64,000 nucleotides of DNA from Ganoderma boninense (Eukaryota > Basidiomycota > Agaricomycetes > Polyporales > Polyporaceae), in the NCBI GenBank assembly GCA_002900995.3, contig CM035310.1:3309394-3373393 (forward strand), read 5' to 3'. This document shows positions 33,133 to 44,208 of the stretch, one piece after another. The notes beneath the pieces are model-generated. The model made no database searches. It was not told where the DNA came from and was given only the letters and a program-made list of their open reading frames with translations. The translations under genes and the position numbers were made by a program. Position 1 is the first letter of the stretch, and each line of letters opens with the position of its first letter.

Positions 33133-34362
33133 ATGTCGGCCGATCATGACTTTGAGGGCACGGGCCGACCTTCAAAAAGGCTGCGTACTGAGGATCTACG
33201 CCCTCAGTCCTTTCCCACTGCTCAAGCGGGCACCGCGGCGCTCAACAATCTCACACACCACGACGAGTTCTGGTTTGACGACGGCAGCATCGTTCTTGTG
33301 GCAGGAAACACCGGATTTCGCGTGTACCGCGCACTACTCGCAGCGCAATCGACCATCTTTGCCGACATGTTCTCCTCCTCAAGTCCCGACGTCGAGGAGA
33401 TCGTCGACAAATGCCCCGTAGTTTACCTGTCGGACTCCCCAAAGGATCTTGCGCACTTCCTGCGCGTGCTGCTGCCCAAGTCTCGACGCACGTAAGCCTC
33501 TCTTTCCGTCGCATGCACTGCCTCATCTTGCCAACGCTGCTCACGCACACGCACTCGCAGCCTGTTCGCCTGCGAGTTCTCCTTCTCCTTCCACCAGATC
33601 GCGGCCGTGGTCCGCCTCGCACACAAGTACCACGTCCCCGACGTCCTCACCCAGGCCCTCTCAGCCCTTCAGGAGCGTTTCCCCGACACCTTCGACGCGT
33701 GGGAGTCGCGCCACAGTCACGGCCACCGCGAGCCGCGCGAGCCTAAAGCTCGAGCTCAAGGTGCGCCCCCGGCAGGCCATCGGCATCATCAACCTCGCGC
33801 GGCTGGTCGACCGCCCCTCGCTCCTCCCGCTCGCCTTCTACAAGTGCGCCGCGCTCGGCAGCGCGGTCCTCGACGGGTACAAGCGCGAAGACAGGTCCGT
33901 CGAGCACCTCGCGCGCAGGGACGCGCAGCGCTGCATCGACGGGCGCGTGCGGCTCGCCGAGGCCGCGCTCGCGGTGCTCGCGGAGGTGTTCGCTGCGCGC
34001 CCGTGCGAGGGGTGCAAGAGCATGGCGCGTTGCGGCACGGCGCTCCAGGCGATGCTGGGGGACGCGATGGCGCTCGAGGGCGCGCTCACTGCCAGCGTGC
34101 TGGGGAGCTGGAGGGAGTTGATGAACGGGTGGGCGCGGAACGTGGGTTGTGCGAACGCTGCAGGAATGCTGCGCTCGAGCGCGACGTCAGGGCGCGCAGG
34201 AAGGTGTGGGACGAGCTCCCGAAGATCTTTGATATCGAGGTAGAGGGATGGGTTACTCTGGATCCGTCGAGCGGAGGCGAAGGAGGTGACACGGTCCTGG
34301 CTGCGCCGCTGCAAGTTTGCGGCTCGGCAGGGTGGGCAGCATTTGGGACTCTGGGACCATAG
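33133..34362 (+). CDS. BTB/POZ copy f with a compensating frameshift pair
   Basis: Exon 1 is 33133-33491 (RPSKRLRTEDLRPQSF; DEFWFDDGSIVLVAGNTGF; RVYRALLAAQSTIFADMF); exon 2 starts at 33561 (FSFHQIAAVVRLAHKYHV). Near 33,710 the family sequence shifts frame (RQAIGIINLARLVDRPSLL, CEGCKSMARC), and near 34,145 it shifts back for CERCRNAALERDVRARRKV, W-D-E-L-P-K-I-F and the end. The second break is a T-run one base shorter than expected (GGTTGTGCG). If the sequence is right, the encoded protein carries about 145 foreign, Arg/Pro-rich residues between an intact BTB half and an intact C-terminal signature. Confidence 0.7.
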
Positions 34363-34580
34363 CCATGTTGAACAGAAGTGATCCTGCTTGTTTCAGTGGT
34401 GTATATTTCTCCCTAGGTGTGCGACAATCAGGTCAGGTTGGTGGATATTTCTACCCCCAAATGGCAAAAGACGAAGGATGAATTCAAAGTTGATTGAACT
34501 CTCGTCAATTCGGAGGGTATATACGTTCGAGTCGCCACCAGTGCAAAGCTTCTGTAGAAAATACAATCGCAGCGGCTAAT

Positions 34581-34614
34581 ACGTGACCATTAAGTGTCAC
34601 AGTTCACGTCACAA
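34581..34614 (+). promoter_or_regulatory. GTCAC/CACGTCACAA module upstream of BTB copy g
   Basis: ACGTGAC at 34581-34587, TGTCAC at 34595-34600 and CACGTCACAA at 34605-34614, about 95-125 bp before ATG 34708. Confidence 0.5.
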
Positions 34615-34707
34615 GGACTGTTACACTGGCAGCACTGACGCGAAGTACTTCCTTCCTTTCCTTCCGCAGACTACTTGCGTACGTTCCGTGCAAGGCTTGC
34701 TCTCCAC

Positions 34708-35866
34708 ATGGCACCCGATCGCCAAGAAATGCGTCCAAGCAAGCGATCTTGCATCCAGGCCAGTCGAGACCCAGGCTCCAAGGAGTCGGTAAATCCATCT
34801 GGGTGTGAGCCGTCGTCGACGTCGGAAAGCACCGCATGCGACTTCGAGCGGAGCGAGGAGTTCTGGCTGGAGGATGGTAGCATCGTGCTTGTGGCACAAC
34901 GAACCGGCTTTCGCGTTTACCGTGCACTCTTGGCAAGGCAGTCTGCGGTCTTTTCCGACATGTTCTCGTCGTCGACGCCGAGCGCGGATGAGATGTTTGA
35001 AGGATGTCCCGTGGTCCACATCTCTGAGACTGCGGAGGACGTGGCACACTTGTTTCGTATCCTATTGCCCGCCTCGAAACCGATGTGAGTCTCTTGATTC
35101 TCCTCTCAGAGACCTGTTGAGACATTTTGACAACTAACGCGCCGGCCATTGCAGGCTGTTTTCCCGCAGCTTCAGCTATTCCTTCGATCAAATTTCCGCC
35201 ATCGTTCGCCTCGCGCACAAGTACGACATCCAGGACGTCCTCGAGCAAGCGATCGCCTCCCTTGAAGACTTCTTCACGAGCGACTTCGACACCTGGGAGC
35301 GCCCCAACAAGCAAGTGGTCGCCGTCACACTCGCGCAATCGATCAGCGTCGTCAACTTGGCGAGGCTCGTGGATCGGCCTTCGCTGCTCCCCGTCGCATT
35401 GTACCGGTGCGCTCTGCTGGGCAGCAACGTCCTCGGCGGCTACAAGAAACGCGATGCCTCCGTCGAGCACCTCCTCCCAGACGATCTCAGGCGCGTCATC
35501 CGTGGCCGAAATCGTCTTGCGAAGCAGGCCAACGGGATCGTCTCGGAGGTCTTCGTCGCAAAGCCCTGCGTTGAATGCACGACTCGCGAATGCTGCCAGG
35601 ACGCACTCCATCGGATTCTGGAGCTCGCGGTCGCTGACCACGGCTGCTCGAGCCCTAACGTCCTCGAGAGCTGGGACGATGTGATCGAAATCTGGGGGGA
35701 GGAGGAGGGTCTCTGCGATGCCTGCCAGCGGGCCGCGGTCGAGAGGGATCTCAAGGCTCGTAGGCGGGTGTGGATCGAGCTTCCGGACGTCATCTTCGGC
35801 CTGGGGGTGGACGGACCGCATGGTGCAGCAGGGGAAGCAAACGACGTCATGTCAGAAGCTGCATAG
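34708..35866 (+). CDS. BTB/POZ protein, copy g (intact)
   Basis: Exons 34708-35084 and 35155-35866 (363 codons in frame; donor GTGAGT, acceptor TTGCAG). Exon 1: a basic N-terminus (MRPSKRSC), EEFWLEDGSIVLVAQRTGF, RVYRALLARQSAVFSDMF, CPVVHISETAEDVAHLFRI. Exon 2: DQISAIVRLAHKYDIQDVL, SISVVNLARLVDRPSLLPV, ALYRCALLGSNVLGGYKK, the cysteine region CVECTTRECC, and CDACQRAAVERDLKARRRV followed by W-I-E-L-P-D-V-I-F. This is the only copy of the second block with no frame break. GTGAGC at 35886 lies 19 bases after the stop. Confidence 0.85.
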
Positions 35867-36319
35867 CGGGAATATTATTTTCATGGTGAGCAATGCATTC
35901 AAGATGTACTCAGTCGCACCAGAATTGACTCACCGTTCACGCGCTATGTCAAGTATGACATGGTTTGGTAGAATTTTCAAAACCCGTCTGCCATGATTCT
36001 CTGAATAGCGATTCAGCTTGTCCCTGCAGAATATATATATGATAAAAATGCTCTCATAAGCCTGGTTCAGATCATTCGAGTTCTGCAACCCTTTTCCTGG
36101 CACTTTTACCTCCAGTCCCTCGAGTTTGCCCCAGGGTGCCCTCGCTTTGATCTACTTCCTCATGCGCCAGCCCGCGCAATCTTTAAACTAGGCATACATC
36201 AGAGTTACGATTGCGCATTTTGACATGTTTCACAATCGTATGGCCCCCATACGATTTGGCTGTCTTGATTCACGACCCGCGCGATACGACTCTCTGCGAT
36301 CTTGCGATGTGACCTGGTC

Positions 36320-36720
36320 ATGGCTCTGCGACCATCAAGCTCTGCTTCCTTCAGGCCCTTTGGACTGTCAATGTCGGGCAGCTCGTCGACCGCCTCTCCC
36401 TCGTCCCTTCTCCTTCTACAGGTGCAACCACCATCCGTAGCGCTGCCATCGATGGGTGCGAGCGCAAAGATGAATCTCGCGAGCACTCTATGCACGAGGA
36501 TGAAGAGCGCCGCATTGGCCAGCGGATTCGGCTCGCCGGCTGTGAGGCCTCGCACGTAATTTCCCTCCTCGCAAGACTGTCATACAATGGCTGTATAAAT
36601 CATACGCAACGCTGCACTGCAAGCGATGCTGTGCAACACTGTCACGTATGAGACCGCACTGAACACGAGCGTGTTGGCGGAGGTTCAGCCACTCGGCATG
36701 AGCGCACGCCCTATGCGGGC
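36320..36720 (+). pseudogene. BTB-family relic h (exon 2 fragment)
   Basis: A decayed fragment recognisable by alignment. GQLVDRLSLVPSPST near 36,375 matches the LVDRPSLLP core, AAIDGCERKDESREHS near 36,445 matches DGYKREDRSVEHL, and ALQAMLCNTVTYETALNTSV near 36,620 matches the ALQAML...LTASVL stretch of copy f. There is no BTB exon, no start, and the cysteine signature is lost. It lies directly downstream of copy g and marks the right end of the block. Confidence 0.6.
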
Positions 36721-37042
36721 TCTCTAATCATGCTCTATGGCGGCGCGAAGGTGCGGAGGAGGGTGTAGTACTCATTGCTCAAGATTTTGAAGATCATATT
36801 TATTCATACACTTCTATCTATCATGATCATTTCTTTCACTGACTGACTCTGGAGTAGGCGCGGTCCATCTATGACTATCACACGGCATTTGTCGTGTCCG
36901 TGTCGATTTGGGAAAACATTATTTTTCTATTATCCAGATCTGAGCAGGTCTCCGACACGGTGTGCTTGAAAATCTTGAGCTGGATTGGCGCAGCGGAGGA
37001 CCCAGTAGGCGTGTCCCCGTTGTTATGCTGTCAGAATGTCAA

Positions 37043-39263
37043 TTAGATAACACCGCACATAAGATAGCCCGAACAGCAGCTCTGAGCATAACGCACATGC
37101 GAGGTTCCTTGTTGTCTAACGCTAGGGAATGAACCAAACCCAGGTGACGAATTTGCGAGGTTCCCCTCTTTGGATGATGTCATAATCCCGAGTGCTCCTC
37201 GAGAGTTTAGCCTGTGAGACATGCAGTCAGTCCATATGCTAGCCACTACTGCTGAAGAGTACTCACGCAGCTAGGAAGTTTGTTGCATACACTGGTTGAG
37301 TTTGTCCAGCAATAATAACATATTAGCGACCCTTAGGCATAGCATGAATAAAAGACTGGGTTTATATCAGCTCACATTTGATAAGAATGCATGATGGTGT
37401 CACCCAAATAAGAGTGTGAGGCCATGCAGCTGACTGCAAAAAGTTGAGAATCAAGTTTCAGGGCCCGGAGCTCAATCGAGCCTGAGATAGACCTACAGAT
37501 ACCACGTTGGCAATGTGAAATCCTCTATAAAATCCATGCTATTAACAACTTAAACAATGTGTTACCAAAAAGAACACTTACAGGGTAACTAGGCCTGCAA
37601 TTGCAATCACGAGAGTATAAACAGGTTTAATCTCTGAAATATGAGGTGTAGACCTACCAGTGCTGAGTGCGTACACAATGAGGTGGTCGAGCATTGAGTT
37701 TGTCCTGTATTGCACAACAGTGAAACAAATCATGAGTCAGAGAAATAAGTTGCTACTAATAAACAATGCCTTTGTTTACCTGCGAAATCCTGTATGTAGA
37801 TTCCGAAGGACAGAAAATAAGAGAACCAGTAATTGTCAAGTCTACGCCCATTTGTATTGAGGTACCAAGTGTGATGATCCACTAAATCATATAATTGTCA
37901 GAAATGTTTCAGAAAAATACCTATTCTAATCGCACTGAAGAGTCAACTAGCTCAGACATGCTGTGAGCCTGAAACCTGAATTTGTGCAACATCAGTGACT
38001 ACCTCTGCTAGAATAGAGGTCATAGACAAACATCTTGATAGAGAGGACTATCATGATATGGTAACATGTCAGTATAATAGTAGCCCAGGTATATGGACGT
38101 GTTGAATGTGACCGCACTGGTAAAGCATGCTAAATATGTTTATTGCTTAAGTCATGTAGTACTTTTGTAGTATAAAATAGTACATACCATTATATCCAAA
38201 CATCATCAAGACCTTTGGGTTGTATTGCATTAGATAAGAGATGACAGAGAATTAGAACATAATCCTGACCAGAACAGGAGCCATGCGGCGGAATTTTGGA
38301 AACACTAGATATCTTATGGTTCACAAATTTGTTGCATGCATGACGTTGCAAAGTATGAAACATACTTATGCATACCCGGCGGGCGAAGAAAACTGAACAA
38401 AGGAACTGTCATTATTTCTCAACTTCTAGTAACATTAATGTGTCTTAGGCTTACCATTGCGACATAGCACCAGTCACAGACTGCGAGAAAGGTTGAAACT
38501 ATTAGGGGCTCTGCTATTGACATATAACTGCATACTTACTCCTGTAACTGGCAGGAGCTGCATGGAGCACATGAATATTTATGTTAGCTTGTAGCTGTGA
38601 GTGACATTTGAAACTCGTACCCGAGCAGACCTGTTTGAGAGTTTCATAATTGGATAATTTTAGACAGGCCCAGACATGCTGGTCCTAGACTATGATACTC
38701 ACCACACCAGCCGGGACTGGAACACAGCGATTGGGTCCCAAAACAGATTGACAGCATAGTAATAACTGTCAACAATCTTGTGAGCCTCGAAATTTGGAAT
38801 ACAACTCTCCAATAAATAATGTACCTTGCATGCACCATTAGTACAGTCGAAAATGTCTCAAGTGTCCTGCGAGTTTAGCTCTTAGTATAGAATAGGATAA
38901 TTGAAGAATTTGAGCTTAGTACATCATGATTCCGACCTGGTAATATAGCAGTGAGTTAATGAAATGTAAAAATCAAATGTATGACTTCATACCCATATTT
39001 TCAAGAAGCGGTGGTCATGAGGAAAGCTCCGCCAGTACTGATATGCTTGCAAGTATGTAATGCCACAAAGGCTGCTCATCTCCGTCAGAAAAAATGTTAA
39101 TGAGAAATGCGATTGATACAACTTACAAAACACTGATGAATGCGCCGATAAACCATGCTCCGAGAGTATTATCCACCGGGAATGGAGAAAAACTGGCTGC
39201 GGAACTGGGAGGAGCAGAAGGAGACATAGTAGGTGTCATGGCAGCTGAGATAGAGAAAGGCAT
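37043..39263 (-). CDS. DUF6534-family membrane protein, very intron-dense
   Basis: ATG at 39263 gives SPFPVDNTLGAWFIGAFI, the DUF6534 N-terminus, then after an intron CGITYLQAYQYWRSFPHDH and RFLKIWV. Successive small exons read VGIMMTLETFSTVLMVHA, SYYYAVNLFWDPIAVFQSR, LLPVTG, SVTGAMSQWFLCSVFFARR and VFPKFRRMAPVLVRIM. A later exon gives EVVTDVAQI. The conserved C-terminal helices appear as NSMLDHLIVYALSTG (near 37,680), VYTLVIAIAG and AAWPHTLIWVTPSCILIK (near 37,400). VYATNFLAA and LNSRGALGIMTSSKEG follow, to a stop at 37043. That is more than ten exons, some under 30 bases, in 2.2 kb, with an AT-rich background unlike the neighbours. A six- or seven-helix protein is expected; the family has no established function. 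Confidence 0.7.
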
Positions 39264-40204
39264 AGTGACAAAGGTGAATAGATGTAGAACAGCTGAAAAA
39301 GCTTTGCAGTGTGCCAGTGCTTCTTAGAAGGGGGAGGGGGCTGATACCGGCATTGTCACGAGCAACCAATCGAGTATTATTTATAGGCATGCTCGAGTTC
39401 TCAGAGGCGGAACATGCAAGGGCGATGAGTGTACATATCAAGAGGACTGCGCCTGCCACTGCAATCTATCAGTATATACGAACTCAAATAACAAGCCAGT
39501 CCGATCTCGTGAACCGTAATGCAACCAGTTTTTGTATACACACCTTCTCTCTACGTTGTGTACTCTTTGGTGCGACATCAAGATCTATGATTCAATTCTG
39601 AACTCTTAAACAGGGAGAAGATATATCTATCATTGCTATTCAAAACAGATGTCTTCAATGTCCAATATATGCAGATAGATAAGAGCACGTGGAGATGGTC
39701 GACGACGAGGGCAATTACCCGGGTATTAGCATGCACGGAAGAGTCGACGTATATCACGAATCTGCCAAACTCACGGCATACCAGCGACAGCAGTGGTAGC
39801 ATCTATCAAACCATGTTTTTGTGCGCCCCAGTTCTGCATGCCACTTGAAGGATTTCTATTGCCCGTCCTGAAATGCGATGAATCAACCTAAACCTACAAC
39901 ATGGATACAAACATGATCACGATGACTAGATGAACACTTTAAGGGAGTTCAGTGCAAGAAGTTATGGTCTTGTCTGCGAGTGGCTGTCCTATCTCCAGAC
40001 TTCCAACCCTCTCCAGCCCTTCCATCCCGATGTGTACAGTAGCACGCCGAAAAGGAACACTCGAGGACAGTGACAGATGGTCTCAGCGTCGCGCTCCACT
40101 GTGGACCCAGAACGCAGCCTGTAAATGGGCCTGCGAGGCACTTAGGACGCAGGCTGAGACAGCAGAGCTGCATCCCCGTGAAACATCGGATGAAGAATCC
40201 CTCG
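39264..40204. other. AT-rich upstream region
   Basis: A minus-strand TATAAATA at 39377-39384, about 115 bp before the DUF6534 ATG, is a plausible TATA box. The remainder has only short frames, and I see no second gene. Confidence 0.35.
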
Positions 40205-40863
40205 TTACTGAGGCCTCATGTTTGGGAATGCGGGGCCGACACTGCTGGTACTCTGGGGTACGACGAAGCTCGGAGATGATCCTGGAGCGACTACCTTCAC
40301 ATTTAAACACAGCCTGGAGCGTCGCATTACACCGAAGACAATGACCGGGGTGGAGAGGAGCATGGTGTCAACCGAGTCGGTCTGAAGAGTCACGACGTCC
40401 ATCGTTTGTGTGACTGGGACGGTCGCACTGGGAAAAATGGTAGAAAATCGAAGTTACACCTATAAAGAAATCATAACTCGACAGGGTGATATATCTGGTA
40501 CCCGTGTCCGTGGCCTGTGGACGCTGACATAAAACGAAACATGTCTCTGAAGGAGGACGACTGGATTCGACCTTGGACAGGGCGCAGCTGAGATTAAGAC
40601 ACATACCTTCCACCCACTCCCCGTGATACAAATCCATATACTGCGACAAAGAAATTGACAATATGCGGATTCTACTGAGGAAAAGGGTGCATTTTCAGGG
40701 AAGCGCGGCCCCGAAAGCGGGAGAATAGCTGAGCATTATACCTGTATAGCTCTAGCCATCTGAGGCGCCATCGACGTTCGCTGCGGGCCTTGTTTTGTAA
40801 TGAATTCCCGTAGTCGCCTTCCACATCGACGGCTTTTTTGTAGTATGTGCGGAATACTAGCAA
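40205..40863 (-). CDS. Unrecognised spliced gene or fragment
   Basis: The minus strand has coding-like exons with good splice signals. The segment 40863 to about 40757 reads VFRTYYKKAVDVEGDYGNS then NKARSERRWRLRWLELYR and ends at a GTATAA donor. After a TCGCAG acceptor near 40,645 comes a 30-base exon YMDLYHGEWVEG with a GTATGT donor. After a TTCCCAG acceptor near 40,430 a frame with MDVVTLQTDSVDTMLLST runs to a stop at 40205. No ATG is evident upstream, where the promoter of BTB copy i begins. I do not recognise the family; it may be a 5'-truncated remnant. Confidence 0.35.
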
Positions 40864-40949
40864 GCCTGATAAACAGAGCAGAGGGGGAAAGGATGAGAGA
40901 GCTCGGAGTTAGCAGCTAGGCGCGTCTAACCTCTGGAGGGGAACGATTA

Positions 40950-40976
40950 GTCACAAATCACGTGGCAGTCTGTCAC
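40950..40976 (+). promoter_or_regulatory. GTCACAAATCACGTG module upstream of BTB copy i
   Basis: AGTCACAAATCACGTGG followed by TGTCAC at 40971-40976. The arrangement is kept although the gene below is broken. Confidence 0.5.
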
Positions 40977-41084
40977 TTCTACTGCCAGTTCGTGCGCTGC
41001 GCTCATTGCTAGCCCTCTCACTGCTAAACCTACCTTCCTTCTTCTTCCTCCGCCGATAATAGACACACTCGTGCAAGAAAGCGA

Positions 41085-42171
41085 CTTCGCGGCACAGAAG
41101 AAGCCGCTGTAGGGCCGTCCCGAGCCAACGTTCCCTCCTGTGAAGATCTGAACAAGCTTCAAGACACGCCACGACGAGTTCTGGTTCGATGATGGGAGCG
41201 TCGTCCTCGACGCGCGAAACACGGGCTTCCGAGTCTTTCGTTCCTTGCTGGCAGCCCAGTTAACGGAGTTTTCCGATATGCTCTCGCCCTCGAGTCCCAA
41301 TGTAGAGGAGATGTTGGACGGCTGTTCGCGGCTGTTCAGTCGTCCATCTCTCACACTCCTGGGCCGCGTCGCATGTTTCCTGGGGGCGCTCTTGCCCAAA
41401 TCCGAACAAATGTACGTCCGACTCCCTCCAGTTCAATTCATGGATTATTGCATTCCGTATTCCGATCGCCCTGCAAGCTAGGCTATATGCGCGCAACCCT
41501 CGCTTCTCCTTCCGCCGCATCGCAGCCATCATCCGCCTCGCGCACAAGTACCACGTCCAGGACCTCCTGGACCAGGCCACCCTCGCGCTCGGAGAGTATT
41601 TCTCCAGCGACTTCGACACCTGGGAGAGCGACAGGGTCGCCGTCGGCACGCCATCGCCGTAGTGAACCTCGCCAGGCTCGTCGACAGACCCGCCCTCCTC
41701 CCCATCGCGCTGTACGAGTGCGCGTTGCTGGGCGGCAGCGTCTTTAAGGGCTCCAGGCGCGGCGGGGAGCTGGTCGAGGATCTCGATCAAGGCGACATCG
41801 TCCGCTGCATCGAGGGCCGGAACAAGCTCGCCGCGAAGGCCGTAGCGCTCATCGCGGACGTGTTCGTCACGGAGCCCTGCACGCGCTGCGAGCGGTGCGG
41901 CCGCTGCAAGGGCGCGCTGAAGACGATGCTGGAGGACGCCGTCGGCTGCGACGACGCGTCGGACCCGGACGTCCTCAAGGGCTGGGGAAGCACAATCAAG
42001 GACTGGGCGAAGGACCTTCGCCTCTGCGGCCCTTGCGAGAAGGCCGCGCTGGATCGGGACACTGCAGCGCGCAAGCGGGTGTGGGACGAGCTCTCGGGTA
42101 TCTTCGGCATCGAGGTTGAAGGGTGGAATTCGAATGGCTCGGAGGATTTGGGCTTGGGGGGCTGGACGTGA
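41085..42171 (+). pseudogene. BTB/POZ copy i, start lost and frameshifted
   Basis: The N-terminal basic tail survives (RKRLRGTEEAAVGPSR) but has no ATG. Near 41,165 the frame changes before DEFWFDDGSVVLDARNTGF; RVFRSLLAAQLTEFSDML follows, and the end of the BTB half is diverged (CSRLFSRPSLTLLGRVACF). Exon 2 starts near 41,490 (FSFRRIAAIIRLAHKYHV), shifts frame near 41,650, then is clean from MNLARLVDRPALLPIALYE through CTRCERCGRC and CGPCEKAALDRDTAARKRV, W-D-E-L-S-G-I-F, to the stop at 42171. Missing start plus two frame breaks support a pseudogene. GTGAGC at 42223 follows the stop. Confidence 0.75.
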
Positions 42172-42513
42172 TTCGGACGCAGCGGCGGTGGACGCGACTA
42201 CTGCATAGCAGCTGCCCACTGCGGTGAGCATAGTCTACAATGTGGCAATTGCCGGCTGTTCTCACTGACCTTTGAAAATATATCGACGCGGTCTGCTCTC
42301 GTAACACATTCGGATACGTTCCCAAGTTCAAGTACCGCGGATGTCAGATTTTGAGAGTGCCATACCTCGCGTGTGATGCTTTGCTATGCGAGTGTCCTAT
42401 CTATTCTCATGAGTATTCTGTCTCCCATATTCTACGCATGTCTCACTGTACTGGGTCTATGAACCATGGCGGTGAGGTAGGGCTCGACCGCGGGCGTGAC
42501 GTTAGCCTTTCAT

Positions 42514-42550
42514 CACGTGCCTCAGTGTCACCCAGCGGTCCTTGTCACAA
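42514..42550 (+). promoter_or_regulatory. CACGTG/GTCACAA module upstream of BTB copy j
   Basis: CACGTG at 42514-42519, TGTCAC at 42526-42531 and TTGTCACAA at 42542-42550, ending 60 bp before ATG 42610. GTGACGTTA at 42497-42505 adds a CRE-like core. Confidence 0.55.
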
Positions 42551-42609
42551 TTCTGCTCGGAGTCCTTCGTCGCTCGGTTGCGCATACACCCACATCCACT
42601 TGTCCCGAC

Positions 42610-43777
42610 ATGTCCTCTAGTCAGGAAAACAGGCCTCAGAAAAGGCTTCGTACCTCGCAGGACTCTACTCCGCAGCTCTCCACGGCGCAAGGTACCTCTC
42701 TCGACGGCCTCAAGCATCATTCGGAGTTCTGGTTTGACGACGGGAGCATCGTCCTCGTCGCCCAGAACACTGGCTTCCGTGTCTTTCGCACACTCTTGGC
42801 AGCACAGTCGACCATCTTTGCAGACATGTTCGCCTCCTCGAGCCCAGACGCAGAGGCGATGATCGACGGATGTCCTGTGGTCCACCTTTCCGACTCTCCC
42901 CAGGACCTCGCTCATTTCTTACGCGTGCTCCTGCCCAAGGCCGATCCTATGTAGGCCTCCCCTCTGACGTTGTATCCTCTCCGTATTTATTCATGGCAAA
43001 ACTTGTTTTAGCCTCTTCTCCCGCAAGGTGCGCTTCTCCTTCCCCCAAGTCTCCGCCATCATACGCCTCGCGCACAAGTACAACGTCCAAGCCGTCCTCG
43101 ACCAAGCCCTCTCCGCCCTCCAATACGCGTTCCCCAGCGACTTCGACGCCTGGGAGCGCATCCAGACGCAGCCCCCAGCGGTCAAATTCAAGGACGAGCA
43201 CGCGATCGCAGTCGTCAACCTCGCGTTCCTCGTAGACCGGCCCTCGCTCCTCCCCGCCGCCTTCTACCGCTGCGCGATGCTCGGCAGCGGCGTCCTCGAC
43301 GGCTGCACACTCGGCAGCGGAAAGAGGTCTCGGAAGGCCGCATTTTCCATGGGCACGGCCACGGCCGAGCGCGAGCACTTGGAGCTGGTGAATGCGAAAC
43401 GCACGATCGACGGGCGGAACGAGCTCGCGTCGCGCGCGCTCGGCGTGCTCCTGGACGTATTTCACGTCGGCCCGTGCGCGGGGTGCGACACGCGCGACCA
43501 CTGTGGGCCGGTGCTGGAGTCGATGCGGCAGTGGGCGCTCGAGGACGAGAAGGCGGCGGACGCGGACGTCTTGGGGAGCTGGCGGGAGCAGATCGAGCTG
43601 TGGTCGTGGGATGCGGCCAGCGTCGTCTGTGGGGAGTGCAAGAAGGCGCTGATTGAGGGAGATGTGAGGGCGCGCAGGCGTGTGTGGCGCGAGCTCCCGG
43701 AGATCTTTGGTATCGAGGAGGAGGTGGGCTATGTTGGTGCGAGCGAGTATGAATGTGATTTTAGCGACAGTGATTGA
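42610..43777 (+). CDS. BTB/POZ protein, copy j (intact, with insertion)
   Basis: Exons 42610-42950 and 43012-43777 (369 codons). Exon 1: RPQKRLRTSQDSTPQ, SEFWFDDGSIVLVAQNTGF, RVFRTLLAAQSTIFADMF, CPVVHLSDSPQDLAHFLRV. Exon 2: FPQVSAIIRLAHKYNVQAV, AFLVDRPSLLPAAFYRCAM, CAGCDTRDHC, CGECKKALIEGDVRARRRV and W-R-E-L-P-E-I-F, ending in an acidic tail. After VLDGC it carries roughly 20 extra residues (TLGSGKRSRKAAFSMG and following) where the paralogues have only KREDRSVEHL, so the loop before the IDGRN motif is expanded. GTGAGC at 43802 follows the stop by 24 bases. Confidence 0.85.
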
Positions 43778-44208
43778 GTTGTGGAGGCGTAGATGAGAAT
43801 GGTGAGCATCTTTCAGGGTGGACGGTCTCTTCCTTTCTTGACAGGATGTAGGAATTATGCATATATGCTAGTTCATAATGTTATGAGAGGCCACACGAAA
43901 CTGCATCATGGATTATGTTACGCGAGAGCTCTGGAAATAGTATATAAACTCTGAAGGACCTTGTTGCCACGCGCATGTTTCGTGATTCATGCATGCTCGT
44001 CGGTACGCATGCCAGACGAGTGGGCTTTGCGAGATACACTGAGTGGCGGTGTTTGCTACCGAGACCTCATTCCCTATTTGTCATCGCACATTTTGTGTGC
44101 CACGTCGGTCCACTGTCCCCGTCACAATCTTGGCTAATTCCGCCTCGACCGAGCTGAGCTCTCCGTTCTCCGATCGTTCTCCAGCCACAGCCTATTCTAC
44201 ATATCGAC
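43778..44208. other. Intergenic region between BTB copies j and k
   Basis: No gene. TATATAAA near 43,940 is too far (about 270 bp) from the next ATG to be assigned confidently. Confidence 0.35.
44101..44127 (+). promoter_or_regulatory. CACGTC/GTCACAA module upstream of BTB copy k
   Basis: CACGTC at 44101-44106 and GTCACAA at 44121-44127, about 80-110 bp before ATG 44209. Confidence 0.5.

Noticed and set aside
33717..33749. 33-base GTCACG...AAAG mini-intron in BTB copy f
   Set aside because: Its length is a multiple of three, so removal would not correct the frame, and it lacks a donor consensus and branch site.
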